Assembly (NCBI RefSeq): GCF_937128415.1
Contig: NZ_CAKZMJ010000078.1
Span: 1-32,416, forward strand
Direction of reading: 5' to 3'
Length of the DNA stretch: 32,416 nt
Source: an uncultured Caldilinea sp.
Lineage (GTDB): Bacteria; Chloroflexota; Anaerolineae; Caldilineales; Caldilineaceae
How positions within the stretch are numbered: the stretch's first letter is position 1; every line of letters starts with the position of its first letter. The notes beneath the pieces were generated by a model that did not search any database, was not told the origin of the DNA, and worked only from the letters and a program-made list of their open reading frames with translations. Shown piece after piece: positions 1 through 12,876 of the stretch. The position numbers and the translations under genes are program-made.

Positions 1-16
1 TCCGTTTTTGAGCGAG

Positions 17-45
17 TTGACAACATCAAGACCTCGTGATATGCT
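17..45 (+). promoter_or_regulatory. Sigma70-like promoter with no gene behind it
   Basis: TTGACA at 17-22 and TATGCT at 40-45 are separated by exactly 17 nt. The -35 is a perfect match and the -10 matches at four of six positions. No convincing gene follows on the plus strand before the hairpin at 311-345. The rest of 1-310 shows nothing I can support: short open frames on both strands have no recognisable protein, and the first 39 or 106 nt could be the tail of an unseen upstream gene. The promoter may be chance or may drive a short untranslated RNA. Confidence 0.3.
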
Positions 46-269
46 TACGCCGCCTTTGGGTCAGGAACATACAGCGCATCTACCAAATGTCAGAATCATC
101 CAGTGAAACATAATTTTTCCGCTTTGACATGACGCAAATGCCGTCTACCTTGCTTTGCGCCATCTTCCTGTTCCGTTTCCTGTTCTATCGCTTCCACCCG
201 CGGCCTCTTCGCCGGCGTTTTCCAACTTTGCTCATGCAAAGCTTCTTTGTATGAGCGTCCCCGAGACGA

Positions 270-345
<76 letters not shown>

Positions 346-369
346 AAGTGTGCAAGTGTGGCGAGAGAC

Positions 370-1272
370 TCACCGAAGCAGTTCGGCCAACCCTTCTGTC
401 AACGAGACGCGCGGGCGCCAGCCCAATTGCTGCAGCTTGTCGCTGCTTCCCGCCGAATGCAGGATATCACCCGCCCGCGGAGGGGCATAGCGGCAGTGAA
501 CGGGGCGAGGCGCCAACGCATCGAGAATTTCCAGCACCTGATTTAGCGAAACCGATCGACCGGTCGCCACGTGATATACACCGCCCCAGGCCAACCCGGC
601 GCGCGTGGCGGCGAACAAATTGGCTTGAGCCACGTCGTGCACGGAGACAAAATCACGCGTCTGAGAGCCGTCGCCGAAGATCGTGCACGGTTCGCCCTGC
701 TGAACGGCGGCGCACCAGCGCGCCAGCACGCCGCTGTAGGGCGAATCGGCGCGTTGCCGCGGGCCATAGACGTTGAAGTAGCGCAACACAACGGTCTCCA
801 TCGCATAGGCGCGCGCGTACATTTGGGCCCACTGTTCGGCCATCAGCTTGCTGGCGGCGTAGGGGACAAGCGGCTGCACAGGCGAAGTCTCGTCCTTGCA
901 CCCAGGCAGGTCGCCGTACACGGCGCAGGTCGACGCCAGCACGAAGCGACGAACGCCGTGACGTCGCGCCGCCTCGAGGACGGCGACCGTTCCGGTGGTG
1001 TTGACGTGATAGGTTTGCAGCGGTTCTCGCAACGACTGGGGAACGCTGACCAGCGCCGCCAGGTGAATGACGGCGTCGCAGCCTGCGGCGGCGCGCTCTG
1101 CGCTGTGTTCGTCGGCGACATCACCCTGGATGAATTCAACGTCCTGGGGCAGATTGGCGACGTCTCCGCCGGAGAGGTCGTCGAGGACGCGCACGCTGTG
1201 GCCGGCAGCCAACGCTGCTTCCGCCGTGTGAGAGCCGATGAAACCGGCGCCGCCGGTGATAAGTATTCGCAT
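370..1272 (-). CDS. NAD-dependent epimerase/dehydratase (UDP-sugar epimerase-like)
   Basis: This is a 300-residue extended short-chain dehydrogenase/reductase, the family that includes GalE-type UDP-glucose 4-epimerases and sugar-nucleotide dehydratases. The N-terminus has the Rossmann dinucleotide motif GGAGFIGSH (residues 7-15) and an acidic residue pair at the end of beta-2 (DD 31-32), which favours NAD(H). The catalytic Tyr-x3-Lys is Y138/K142 in PYAASK, with the upstream Ser/Thr in ASTCAVYG (114-119). NVYGPRQ further on is typical of the family. Length is slightly under the usual 310-340. It probably converts a nucleotide-activated sugar for envelope polysaccharide, but the substrate cannot be read from sequence. 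A perfect 8-bp hairpin (1309-1327) lies in its leader, and 142 nt separate it from queG upstream. Confidence 0.88.
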   Translation of the reverse strand: MRILITGGAGFIGSHTAEAALAAGHSVRVLDDLSGGDVANLPQDVEFIQGDVADEHSAERAAAGCDAVIHLAALVSVPQSLREPLQTYHVNTTGTVAVLEAARRHGVRRFVLASTCAVYGDLPGCKDETSPVQPLVPYAASKLMAEQWAQMYARAYAMETVVLRYFNVYGPRQRADSPYSGVLARWCAAVQQGEPCTIFGDGSQTRDFVSVHDVAQANLFAATRAGLAWGGVYHVATGRSVSLNQVLEILDALAPRPVHCRYAPPRAGDILHSAGSSDKLQQLGWRPRVSLTEGLAELLR

Positions 1273-1308
1273 CGTCGAAAGAAAGTCTTTTTAAGCAACT
1301 CATGTAAC

Positions 1309-1327
1309 GTGCGGCTGAGAGCCGCAC
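1309..1327 (-). other. Short perfect hairpin in the queG-epimerase gap
   Basis: GTGCGGCT (1309-1316) and AGCCGCAC (1320-1327) are perfect complements around a 3-nt loop. There is no T-run on either side, so a simple intrinsic terminator is unlikely. It would sit in the 5' leader of the epimerase mRNA about 40 nt before the start codon, or mark the end of the queG transcript. Confidence 0.4.
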
Positions 1328-1413
1328 CCACCATCACCTCAGGCTTTGCCTATTGTAGCGTAAAGGAGCGGAGAAACGCAGGACGATGCATTGTAGATTT
1401 CATGAATCACGAA

Positions 1414-2631
<1,218 letters not shown>

Positions 2632-2754
2632 CGATCTCGCCAAGGGAAATCTGATTTGAATTTGAAATAATTAGACCAGCCAATCATTTTGTTTTGTAGA
2701 CTCTATGGTACGATGATGCTTATTGATCTATTGTGATTTGGGAGTAACAGCGTC

Positions 2755-3957
2755 ATGGATAAAAAGCGATTGACTGCGGCTGCGTATGGCCATTTCTCGA
2801 TCGATATTCTGAACTCCTCTGTGGCAATCATCTTAACTTTAGCTGCTTCTCATTTCAACCTGAGCATCGCCCAGATCGGCTTCGGCGCCATGATGTATCA
2901 AATGTTCGCCGCCATGAGCCAGCCCCTTTTCGGCGGATTGACCGACAAGCTCAACGGACGCTGGATCGGCGCCGTCGGCGTGTTGTGGACGGCGGTGTTT
3001 TTTGCCGCCGCAGCGTCTATGCCGACGTATCCGCTCTTCATCACGCTGCTGATGATCGGCGGGTTGGGCAGCGGCGCCTTTCATGCAGCGGGCATGGTGA
3101 ACGCCTCCGCGGCCGGCGGCGCCAGGGCGGCGACGGCGACCTCTTACTTTTTCCTGGGCGGGCAGACCGGCCTGGCGTTGGGACCCATCCTGGCCGGCGT
3201 CGTGATCGGCAGCCTGGGATTGGCAGGGATGCCGCTGATGGCGTTGGTGGCGGTTCCGGCTATCGTGTTGATGTTCATGCACATGAACGACGCACTGCCC
3301 GCCGCGCCGAAATCTTCCGGCGTCGAAAAACAGAGCGGCGACGCCCGCCGCAATCATGCGGCTGCAGCCTGGTTGGTGACGGTGTTTGTGTTGTTCATCC
3401 TTCTGCGTTCCGGCGCCGCTCAGGGCTACGCCACACTTCTGCCCAAATACTATGAATCCGTCGGGTTCAGCCCGGCGCAGTTCGGCCTCATGTTAGGACT
3501 CTTTAACTTCGCCGGCGCCTTGGGCACCCTCATTGGCGGCCACCTTGGCGACCGCTTCAACCGCCGCACGATCATGATCGTCGCTTCGATCCTGAGCGTG
3601 CCCTTTGCGTTAGCCATGTTGCACCTCGGAGGCGTGGGCTACATGGTCGTCGCCGTGTTGGCCGGCGTGTTGCTGAGCATGCCGCACAGCCTGCTGATGG
3701 TGATGAGTCAGGAGTTGGCGCCCAATCGTCGCGGCCTGGCCGGGGGGCTGGTGCTCGGCTTCATTTTCGCCAGCGGCTCGTTCATGGCCTGGTTGGAGGC
3801 GATCCTCGCCGAGCAGGTCGGTCTGTTGTGGGTGCTCTCGGTCGTCGCCTTCTTGCCTTTCTTCGCCGGACTGGTCGCCTTTGCCTTCCCCTCGGATCGC
3901 AGAGCGCATCCGTCGACCACCCAGACGCCTACGCCGACGGCCGCAGCCGGGGACTGA
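2755..3957 (+). CDS. MFS transporter, fosmidomycin-resistance (Fsr)-like
   Basis: A 400-residue integral membrane protein of the major facilitator superfamily with about 12 hydrophobic segments in two halves, split by a polar loop near residues 180-205. The N-terminal AYGHFSIDILNS, the loop motif GGLTDKLNGRW between helices 2 and 3, and GSGAFHAAGM resemble the Fsr subfamily, whose E. coli member exports fosmidomycin. The second half repeats the A-like motif as GGHLGDRFNRR. The start ATG has GGGAG 10 nt upstream. The natural substrate cannot be inferred. It stands alone between divergent queG and the codirectional sufR, whose own promoter lies 68 nt past its stop. Confidence 0.85.
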   Translation: MDKKRLTAAAYGHFSIDILNSSVAIILTLAASHFNLSIAQIGFGAMMYQMFAAMSQPLFGGLTDKLNGRWIGAVGVLWTAVFFAAAASMPTYPLFITLLMIGGLGSGAFHAAGMVNASAAGGARAATATSYFFLGGQTGLALGPILAGVVIGSLGLAGMPLMALVAVPAIVLMFMHMNDALPAAPKSSGVEKQSGDARRNHAAAAWLVTVFVLFILLRSGAAQGYATLLPKYYESVGFSPAQFGLMLGLFNFAGALGTLIGGHLGDRFNRRTIMIVASILSVPFALAMLHLGGVGYMVVAVLAGVLLSMPHSLLMVMSQELAPNRRGLAGGLVLGFIFASGSFMAWLEAILAEQVGLLWVLSVVAFLPFFAGLVAFAFPSDRRAHPSTTQTPTPTAAAGD

Positions 3958-4001
3958 ATCGATAATAGGATGCTGCGTGGACGTCGGCCTTTCATTCCTC
4001 A

Positions 4002-4054
<53 letters not shown>

Positions 4055-4146
4055 TCAAAAAGGTAGGAATTGAAACGGGGCCGGCGGTGAACCTGAATCG
4101 TTTTTTCGCCGGTCGTCGTTTTCTTGTTCAGGTGAGAACAAGCAAC

Positions 4147-4848
4147 ATGACCTTGAATGCGCTTGGCAGGCGGGATTCTCCGCTCTGGCGAATTATCGAA
4201 CACCTTCAACGCAACGGATCGGCGACGATCAAAGAGCTGGAAGAGGTGCTTGGCATCACGACGACGGCGGTGCGTCAGCACCTGCACACCTTGCAAGCGG
4301 AGGGATATATCGAGCGGCGCATCGTCCATGCAGGCGTAGGTCGTCCGCATCACGCCTATTTTGCGACCGCGCGCGTGCAGGAATTGTTCGCCTGCCATTG
4401 CGATGATCTGGCGCTGACACTGCTCGAGGAAGTTTTCCATCTGGAAGGGGAGCAGCGCGCCATCGAATTGTTGAATCGAGTGGGCGTGCGACTGGCGCAG
4501 AAATATGCGCCGTCTGTGCGCTCCTCGCTGTTGCAGGATCGCGTCGGCGAATTGGCCGCAGCGTTCAACAGCCAGGGCATCTTGGCGGACGCCGTCATCG
4601 ACGAAGAAGGAACGATTGCGCTTCGCACCTACAACTGCCCCTTCCACGAGTTGGCGCAGGAGCATCGCGAGATCTGCGAGATGGATCGCGGGATGCTTGA
4701 AAAAGTGCTCGGCTCAGACGTCAGGTTGAGCCGGTGCATGATGGAAGGGCATACTGGCTGCACGTTCACCGTTCGACACAGAGAGGCGGCGCCGAGCGTG
4801 ACCGACGGCGCGCCTGTGGAAGGCGCAACGCTGGGCGTTTCCGTGTGA
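4147..4848 (+). CDS. sufR: SufR-like Fe-S responsive transcriptional regulator
   Basis: A 233-residue regulator with an N-terminal winged helix-turn-helix of DeoR/ArsR style (about residues 10-75: ATIKELEEVLGITTTAVRQH) and a C-terminal cluster-binding region. Four cysteines, C164, C177, C197 and C205, sit in the conserved block from YNCPFHELA to GCTF. In known SufR proteins, cysteines of this region hold a [4Fe-4S] cluster, and the holo-protein represses suf genes. I chose the ATG at 4147, which has AGGTGAG 10 nt upstream. The frame is open back to 4045, but that extension covers the -10 region and looks noncoding. The gene precedes sufCBD, the classical arrangement, so the role is secure by domain and context. 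Confidence 0.9.
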   Translation: MTLNALGRRDSPLWRIIEHLQRNGSATIKELEEVLGITTTAVRQHLHTLQAEGYIERRIVHAGVGRPHHAYFATARVQELFACHCDDLALTLLEEVFHLEGEQRAIELLNRVGVRLAQKYAPSVRSSLLQDRVGELAAAFNSQGILADAVIDEEGTIALRTYNCPFHELAQEHREICEMDRGMLEKVLGSDVRLSRCMMEGHTGCTFTVRHREAAPSVTDGAPVEGATLGVSV

Positions 4849-4906
4849 AAAGTGCAGGGTGAATGTTGGGGTTTATGGCGAAATCGCATAGCATGAACCA
4901 GGCCAG

Positions 4907-4983
4907 GTTTCAATTCAGGGAGATCGGCGGGATTGGATGATTCAGTGCAGTCGACAGCCGATTTCAACCGTACCCTTTATATT
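4907..4983 (+). promoter_or_regulatory. Likely suf operon control region
   Basis: The 196-nt gap before sufC contains GTTTCAATTC (4907-4916), the reverse complement of an element beside the sufR promoter, and a related TTTCAACC at 4963-4970. A possible -10 TATATT lies at 4978-4983. The best upstream hexamer, TCGACA (4951-4956), is 21 nt away, longer than a normal spacer. The exact promoter is uncertain. Confidence 0.35.
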
Positions 4984-5044
4984 CTTGAGTAGCGTATCCG
5001 ATGAGTAGTGCACAAAGGTTTTGGAAAAAGAGGAGTTAACAGCA

Positions 5045-5854
<810 letters not shown>

Positions 5855-5884
5855 GGCGACCTTTGCAGAGAAAGGACAACGACC

Positions 5885-7302
<1,418 letters not shown>

Positions 7303-7316
7303 CATCCGAATTGTGG

Positions 7317-7380
7317 ACGGCGAGTTGTGCTTGCAGCTTTTTTACCCTATCCAGGATTGAAGCTGCACATAACTCGTCGT
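7317..7380 (+). other. Intercistronic stem-loop between sufB and sufD
   Basis: An outer 10-bp stem pairs 7317-7326 with 7371-7380 (one G-U pair), followed by a 5/3-nt internal loop. An inner 8-bp stem pairs TGCAGCTT (7332-7339) with AAGCTGCA (7360-7367) around a 20-nt loop. No U-run follows, so a processing, stability or translational-control element fits better than a terminator. The sufD ribosome site begins only 19 nt further on. Confidence 0.6.
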
Positions 7381-7410
7381 TTCACGATTTGAGAGATGAG
7401 GAGAGAAAAC

Positions 7411-8751
<1,341 letters not shown>

Positions 8752-8778
8752 TCCGCTCACAAATTCTGAAGCGGACGA

Positions 8779-8843
8779 CAGGAGATTGCGAGATTGGGCG
8801 GATTTCCCGCGCTGGCTCTCAATCTCCTGATTTTTTCCCAATC
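8779..8843 (+). terminator. Terminator/attenuator-like element between sufD and sufS
   Basis: CAGGAGATTG (8779-8788) and CAATCTCCTG (8820-8829) form a perfect 10-bp stem, extended inward by GAG/CTC after one mismatch, and are followed by T6 at 8831-8836. This is an intrinsic terminator pattern with a long, foldable loop. An overlapping alternative pairing, GATTGGG (8792-8798) with CCCAATC (8837-8843), would use the loop and the U-tract flank, as in an attenuator. The rest of the 290-nt sufD-sufS gap shows no gene I trust. Confidence 0.6.
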
Positions 8844-8963
8844 CGGCGCCTCGCCTCTCGACGGAGGGGGCCGACCAGGATTCACGCCGCAGCGCCGTCT
8901 CGGAGCGGCGATCCGGATGGATAGCAGTAGATTCAGCGCAAAGCAGCAAAGAGACGACGATTC

Positions 8964-8993
8964 TTGGATGAAGCGAGCGAAACGCCGTAAAAT
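8964..8993 (+). promoter_or_regulatory. Possible sufS promoter
   Basis: TTGGAT (8964-8969) and TAAAAT (8988-8993) are spaced 18 nt and lie 49 nt before the sufS start. A separate promoter makes sense if the upstream hairpin stops the sufCBD transcript. The -35 match is only moderate. Confidence 0.35.
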
Positions 8994-9041
8994 GGTTGAG
9001 TGGCGAAGTGAGCGTGGAAGCGCAAAGGACTGGCGAAACTC

Positions 9042-10277
<1,236 letters not shown>

Positions 10278-10309
10278 GAAATATACGGTGAACGAATATC
10301 CAATGAACT

Positions 10310-10480
10310 ATGCATGGATTCAAGGGTGAGCGCGAATTTTTTGGCGCCGATAATACGGGTGGCTGGCACATTCATCCATTTGAGGATCCTGCTGATCACA
10401 TAGAAACCTCCGGGAATTGTGCTGTCACGTTTGCTGAATTCATTGCACAAATTGCGCGCCGGCTTGATCTACAGACCTGA
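10310..10480 (+). CDS. Small ORF (56 residues), possible gene remnant between sufS and sufU
   Basis: This frame runs from an ATG to TGA and reads like protein: it starts MHGFKGEREFFGADN, has TGGWHIHPFEDPADHIE in the middle and ends in an amphipathic helix (FAEFIAQIARRLDLQT). The WHIHPFEDP core and following helix look like the end of a small conserved domain, but I cannot name the family. There is no good ribosome site and a stop codon lies just upstream, so it may be the 3' remnant of a longer gene. It ends 15 nt before the sufU start. Confidence 0.4.
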   Translation: MHGFKGEREFFGADNTGGWHIHPFEDPADHIETSGNCAVTFAEFIAQIARRLDLQT

Positions 10481-10495
10481 TGAGAGGATGTTTGT

Positions 10496-10879
10496 GTGAG
10501 CGACGATCTGTATCGAGAAGCTATCATAGACTATTACAAACACCCGCGACGCAAGGGGCATCTCGAAAATCCGGACATTCAGTACCACGACCACAATCCC
10601 TTTTGCGGCGACGAAATCACCGTGGAGTTGAAGGTGAAGGATGGCGTGGTGGTGGACGCCGCATTCGACGGCCACGGCTGCGCCATCAGCCAGGCCACGG
10701 CCAGCATGCTGATGGAGGAGGTCGTCGGCAAATCGCTTGAAGAGATCAAGCAGATCGACAAGCAATACATCCTGGACATGCTGGGCATCGAGATCGGCCC
10801 GGTGCGGCTGAAATGCGCCCTGCTCCCGCTCAAAGTGCTGAAGGCGGGCGCGTACGGCCTCGAAGAATGGCCAGAGTAA
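10496..10879 (+). CDS. sufU: SufU sulfur-transfer protein (IscU/NifU-like)
   Basis: SufU accepts sulfur from SufS through a zinc-bound site and feeds the SufBCD scaffold; it replaces SufE in many Gram-positive and Chloroflexota genomes. The three ligand cysteines are clear: C37 in NPFCGDE, C62 in GHGCAIS and C107 in RLKCALL, with D39 as the conserved aspartate. The length (127) is slightly short for SufU, mainly at the C-terminus. It starts with GTG at 10496, preceded by GAGAGG at 8 nt. The Rieske gene follows after 43 nt. Confidence 0.93.
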   Translation: MSDDLYREAIIDYYKHPRRKGHLENPDIQYHDHNPFCGDEITVELKVKDGVVVDAAFDGHGCAISQATASMLMEEVVGKSLEEIKQIDKQYILDMLGIEIGPVRLKCALLPLKVLKAGAYGLEEWPE

Positions 10880-10922
10880 TCATACGATGGAATCATATGA
10901 TGAAATTGTAGAGTCACGCACC

Positions 10923-11240
10923 ATGAGCAATTTTGTGAAAGTCGCGAAGTTAACGGATGTGCCGGCGGGCGGCAGCAAACTGGTCGAAGTGAATCGCACC
11001 CGCATCGCCCTCTTCAACCTCGATGGCGAAATCTACGCCATCGAAGACGTCTGCACGCATGACGGCGGCCCGCTCGTCGAAGGCAAAATCGTCAACGGCT
11101 ATCAGGTGCAATGTCCGCGGCATGGCGCCCGTTTCGACATTCGCACCGGCGCCGCCTTGAGTTTTCCTGCTTTCGAGCCGACGAAAACCTACGCGGTGCA
11201 GGTTCGAGACGGCGAAATCTGGATTGAACAGCCAAATTGA
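10923..11240 (+). CDS. Rieske-type [2Fe-2S] ferredoxin
   Basis: A small soluble Rieske protein (105 residues from the ATG at 10923). The cluster motif is complete: CTHDGGPL gives C-x-H and CPRHGARFD gives C-x2-H, so two cysteines and two histidines bind the cluster. Size and ending (VQVRDGEIWIEQ) match NirD/BphA3-like ferredoxins that donate electrons to oxygenases or reductases. Within the suf cluster it may be an electron carrier for Fe-S assembly or simply a client, which is inference. An ATG at 10887 in the same frame would add 12 residues; neither start has a strong ribosome site. Confidence 0.9.
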   Translation: MSNFVKVAKLTDVPAGGSKLVEVNRTRIALFNLDGEIYAIEDVCTHDGGPLVEGKIVNGYQVQCPRHGARFDIRTGAALSFPAFEPTKTYAVQVRDGEIWIEQPN

Positions 11241-11350
11241 GGAAAGGGACGCGCTCTCTGCAGAAGTTACGCAAGACGCTGCGCAGCGAATCCAAGGCGT
11301 ACGCGGCCCATCTGCAAGCGCCAGGAGCCAAACGCTTTTCCACTGCGCAA

Positions 11351-11398
11351 TCGTCTGGTGCATAAAAAATCGTCTGGTGCATAAAAAACGGTCTGGTG
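11351..11398 (+). repeat. Short tandem repeat ahead of sufT
   Basis: A 19-bp unit (TCGTCTGGTGCATAAAAAA) occurs twice back to back, 11351-11369 and 11370-11388. A partial third copy, CGGTCTGGTG, follows at 11389-11398. The array ends 9 nt before the sufT ribosome site. It may have arisen by slippage or be a repeated protein-binding site. A 12-bp palindrome (CGCTGCGCAGCG, 11277-11288) lies in the same gap. Confidence 0.75.
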
Positions 11399-11416
11399 AA
11401 GACATAGGAGGTTGCT

Positions 11417-11731
11417 ATGGCATTGCCCACTCCCGATGAAGTGCGCGAAGTAATTCGCGCCAAAGTTAAAGATCCGGAGCTGATGATGAACGTCGTCGAC
11501 CTGGGTCTGATCTACGACATTGAGGTCACGCCGGAAAAAACGGTCGAGATTACGATGACGCTCACCAGCCCCGGCTGTCCGGCCGGCCCGGAAATTATCA
11601 CCAGCGTCCAGCGAGAGACGCACAACGCCTTCCCCGACGTGGAGGAGGTCAACATTCATCTCACCTGGTCGCCCTTCTGGAATCCGGACATGATGTCCGA
11701 CGAGGCCAAAGAAGAGCTGGGGATTTTCTAG
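11417..11731 (+). CDS. sufT: SufT / MIP18-like (DUF59) Fe-S maturation factor
   Basis: A 104-residue single-domain DUF59 protein. Family members are auxiliary factors in Fe-S maturation (SufT, PaaD, MIP18). Diagnostic segments are DPELMMNVVDLGLIYDIEV, the TSPGCPAGPEI loop with the conserved cysteine, and the C-terminal LTWSPFWNPDMMSDEAKEELG. A textbook AGGAGG site sits 6 nt before the ATG, unlike most neighbours, suggesting strong translation. It closes the suf cluster; PaaD is unlikely because no phenylacetate genes are nearby. Confidence 0.9.
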   Translation: MALPTPDEVREVIRAKVKDPELMMNVVDLGLIYDIEVTPEKTVEITMTLTSPGCPAGPEIITSVQRETHNAFPDVEEVNIHLTWSPFWNPDMMSDEAKEELGIF

Positions 11732-11784
11732 CGTCTGGTTGACAATTTCGCACTTTCCCCCGAAAGAAAGCGCCGCCGTCAGAT

Positions 11785-11818
11785 GTGTGCATCGGCGATG
11801 TTGATTGCGATCGCACAC
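11785..11818 (+). other. Stem-loop downstream of sufT
   Basis: GTGTGCATCG (11785-11794) pairs with CGAT-C-GCACAC (11808-11818) with one bulged C and a 13-nt loop. No U-run follows. It may help end the suf transcript. The remainder of the 299-nt gap before feoA (11732-12030) holds only the feo promoter region; an open frame crossing it lacks protein character. Confidence 0.35.
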
Positions 11819-11963
11819 GGATCTGCACCTGATTGCGGCGCTGTTTCGCGTGCCCACATTCCGTCCTTCACGACGCCGTTGCGCAAAGTGCGTTTAACGG
11901 CGCTTAAAGCCCCTTTCAACCCTCACCGCACCCGGCGGCGAGACGAAAGTCTTGCGCGCCCTC

Positions 11964-11992
11964 TTGATCGAGGAGAAAAGCCGCTTTATACT
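11964..11992 (+). promoter_or_regulatory. feo operon promoter
   Basis: TTGATC (11964-11969) and TATACT (11987-11992) are spaced exactly 17 nt. An imperfect AT-rich inverted repeat (about 11997-12016, AAAAT...TTC GT GAA...TTTT) covers the predicted transcription start. That is where an iron-dependent repressor (Fur or DtxR type) would act. The repressor is inference. Confidence 0.6.
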
Positions 11993-12030
11993 GGTCAAAA
12001 ATCATTCGTGAATTTTAGAACAAGCGGTAT

Positions 12031-12264
12031 ATGGCAAGCGCATCCATTCCTCTTCATATCGCAGGCAGCGGCCAACCGCTGCGCTTGACGCGCATCACCG
12101 CCGGGCGCAAGCTGACGCGGCGACTCACCGAGTTGGGGCTTACGCCGGGCGTGCACATCGAAATCCTCCACGACCACGGCGGCCCCCTGGTGCTGGCCGT
12201 GCGCGATTCGCGGCTGGCGCTGGGTCGCAGCATCGCCAGCAAAATTCTGGTCGAAGTCGCATAA
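12031..12264 (+). CDS. feoA: Ferrous iron transport protein FeoA
   Basis: A 77-residue SH3-like FeoA-domain protein, the cytosolic partner of FeoB. It shows the standard pattern LTRITAGRKLTRRLTELGLTPG, then a hydrophobic core and LGRSIASKILVE at the end. No strong ribosome site precedes the ATG. The next gene begins 6 nt after its stop, so the feo genes are clearly an operon. Confidence 0.92.
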   Translation: MASASIPLHIAGSGQPLRLTRITAGRKLTRRLTELGLTPGVHIEILHDHGGPLVLAVRDSRLALGRSIASKILVEVA

Positions 12265-12270
12265 GGTCCT

Positions 12271-12876
12271 ATGGCGATTGAAAAAATCCTCGTTGCGCTG
12301 GCCGGCAATCCCAACGTCGGCAAGAGCACCATCTTCAACGCGCTGACGGGCGACGAGCAGCAAATCGGCAATTGGCCGGGAAAAACGGTCGAAAAACGTT
12401 CAGGACTTTTGCGGTGTGGGCGCCGAGACGTGGAGATCACCGTCGTCGATCTGCCGGGCGCATACAGCCTCTCCCCGTACTCGCCAGAAGAAGAGATCGC
12501 CAGAGATTTCATCGTCGAGGCCTGGCCGCACCTGGTCGTCAACGTGTTGGACGCCGCCAACCTGGAGCGCAACCTTTATTTGACCACGCAAATTCTGGAG
12601 ACAGGCGCGCCGTTGCTCGTCGTCCTCAACATGCTCGACCAGGCTCGCGCCAGAGGCGTTCAGATCGACGCCATGCGGCTCTCACAGGCGTTGGGAGGAA
12701 CGCCGGTGGTTGAGTTGGTGGCGCGACGCGGCCAGGGCATGGATGCGCTGCGCAATCGCATCATCGAACTGGCGGTCGCCGTGCAATCGCAGAGAGAAGG
12801 AGCAGGCAGCGATGACCATGCTGTCGGAGATGCGCAGGGTTTCCAACACCCCGAACGCAATTCCTGTTGTGTATGA
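12271..12876 (+). CDS. feoB: FeoB N-terminal GTPase domain (split feoB, part 1)
   Basis: A 201-residue G protein corresponding to the cytosolic GTPase part of FeoB. G1 is GNPNVGKST, the G2 threonine lies in NWPGKTVEKR, G3 is DLPGAYSL, G4 is NMLD and the G5 region is VARRGQGM. After about residue 175 the frame leaves the FeoB pattern (SQREGAGSDDHAVGD...) and stops. FeoB similarity resumes in another frame, in the overlapping gene that follows. In most bacteria both parts form one protein of about 650-770 residues. Either this is a true two-subunit FeoB or a single frameshift separates the halves. Confidence 0.9.
   Translation: MAIEKILVALAGNPNVGKSTIFNALTGDEQQIGNWPGKTVEKRSGLLRCGRRDVEITVVDLPGAYSLSPYSPEEEIARDFIVEAWPHLVVNVLDAANLERNLYLTTQILETGAPLLVVLNMLDQARARGVQIDAMRLSQALGGTPVVELVARRGQGMDALRNRIIELAVAVQSQREGAGSDDHAVGDAQGFQHPERNSCCV

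Noticed and set aside
10892..10901. ATCATATGAT palindrome near the Rieske start as a regulator site
   Set aside because: It is a short AT-rich palindrome lying in a possible coding extension, with no promoter next to it; chance is a sufficient explanation.
11807..11814. GCGATCGC, the cyanobacterial HIP1 palindrome
   Set aside because: It was noticed only once, so it is no evidence for a cyanobacterial origin; the gene set does not fit cyanobacteria well either.
11783..12088. A 101-codon frame before and into feoA
   Set aside because: It overlaps feoA and the feo promoter and shows no domain.
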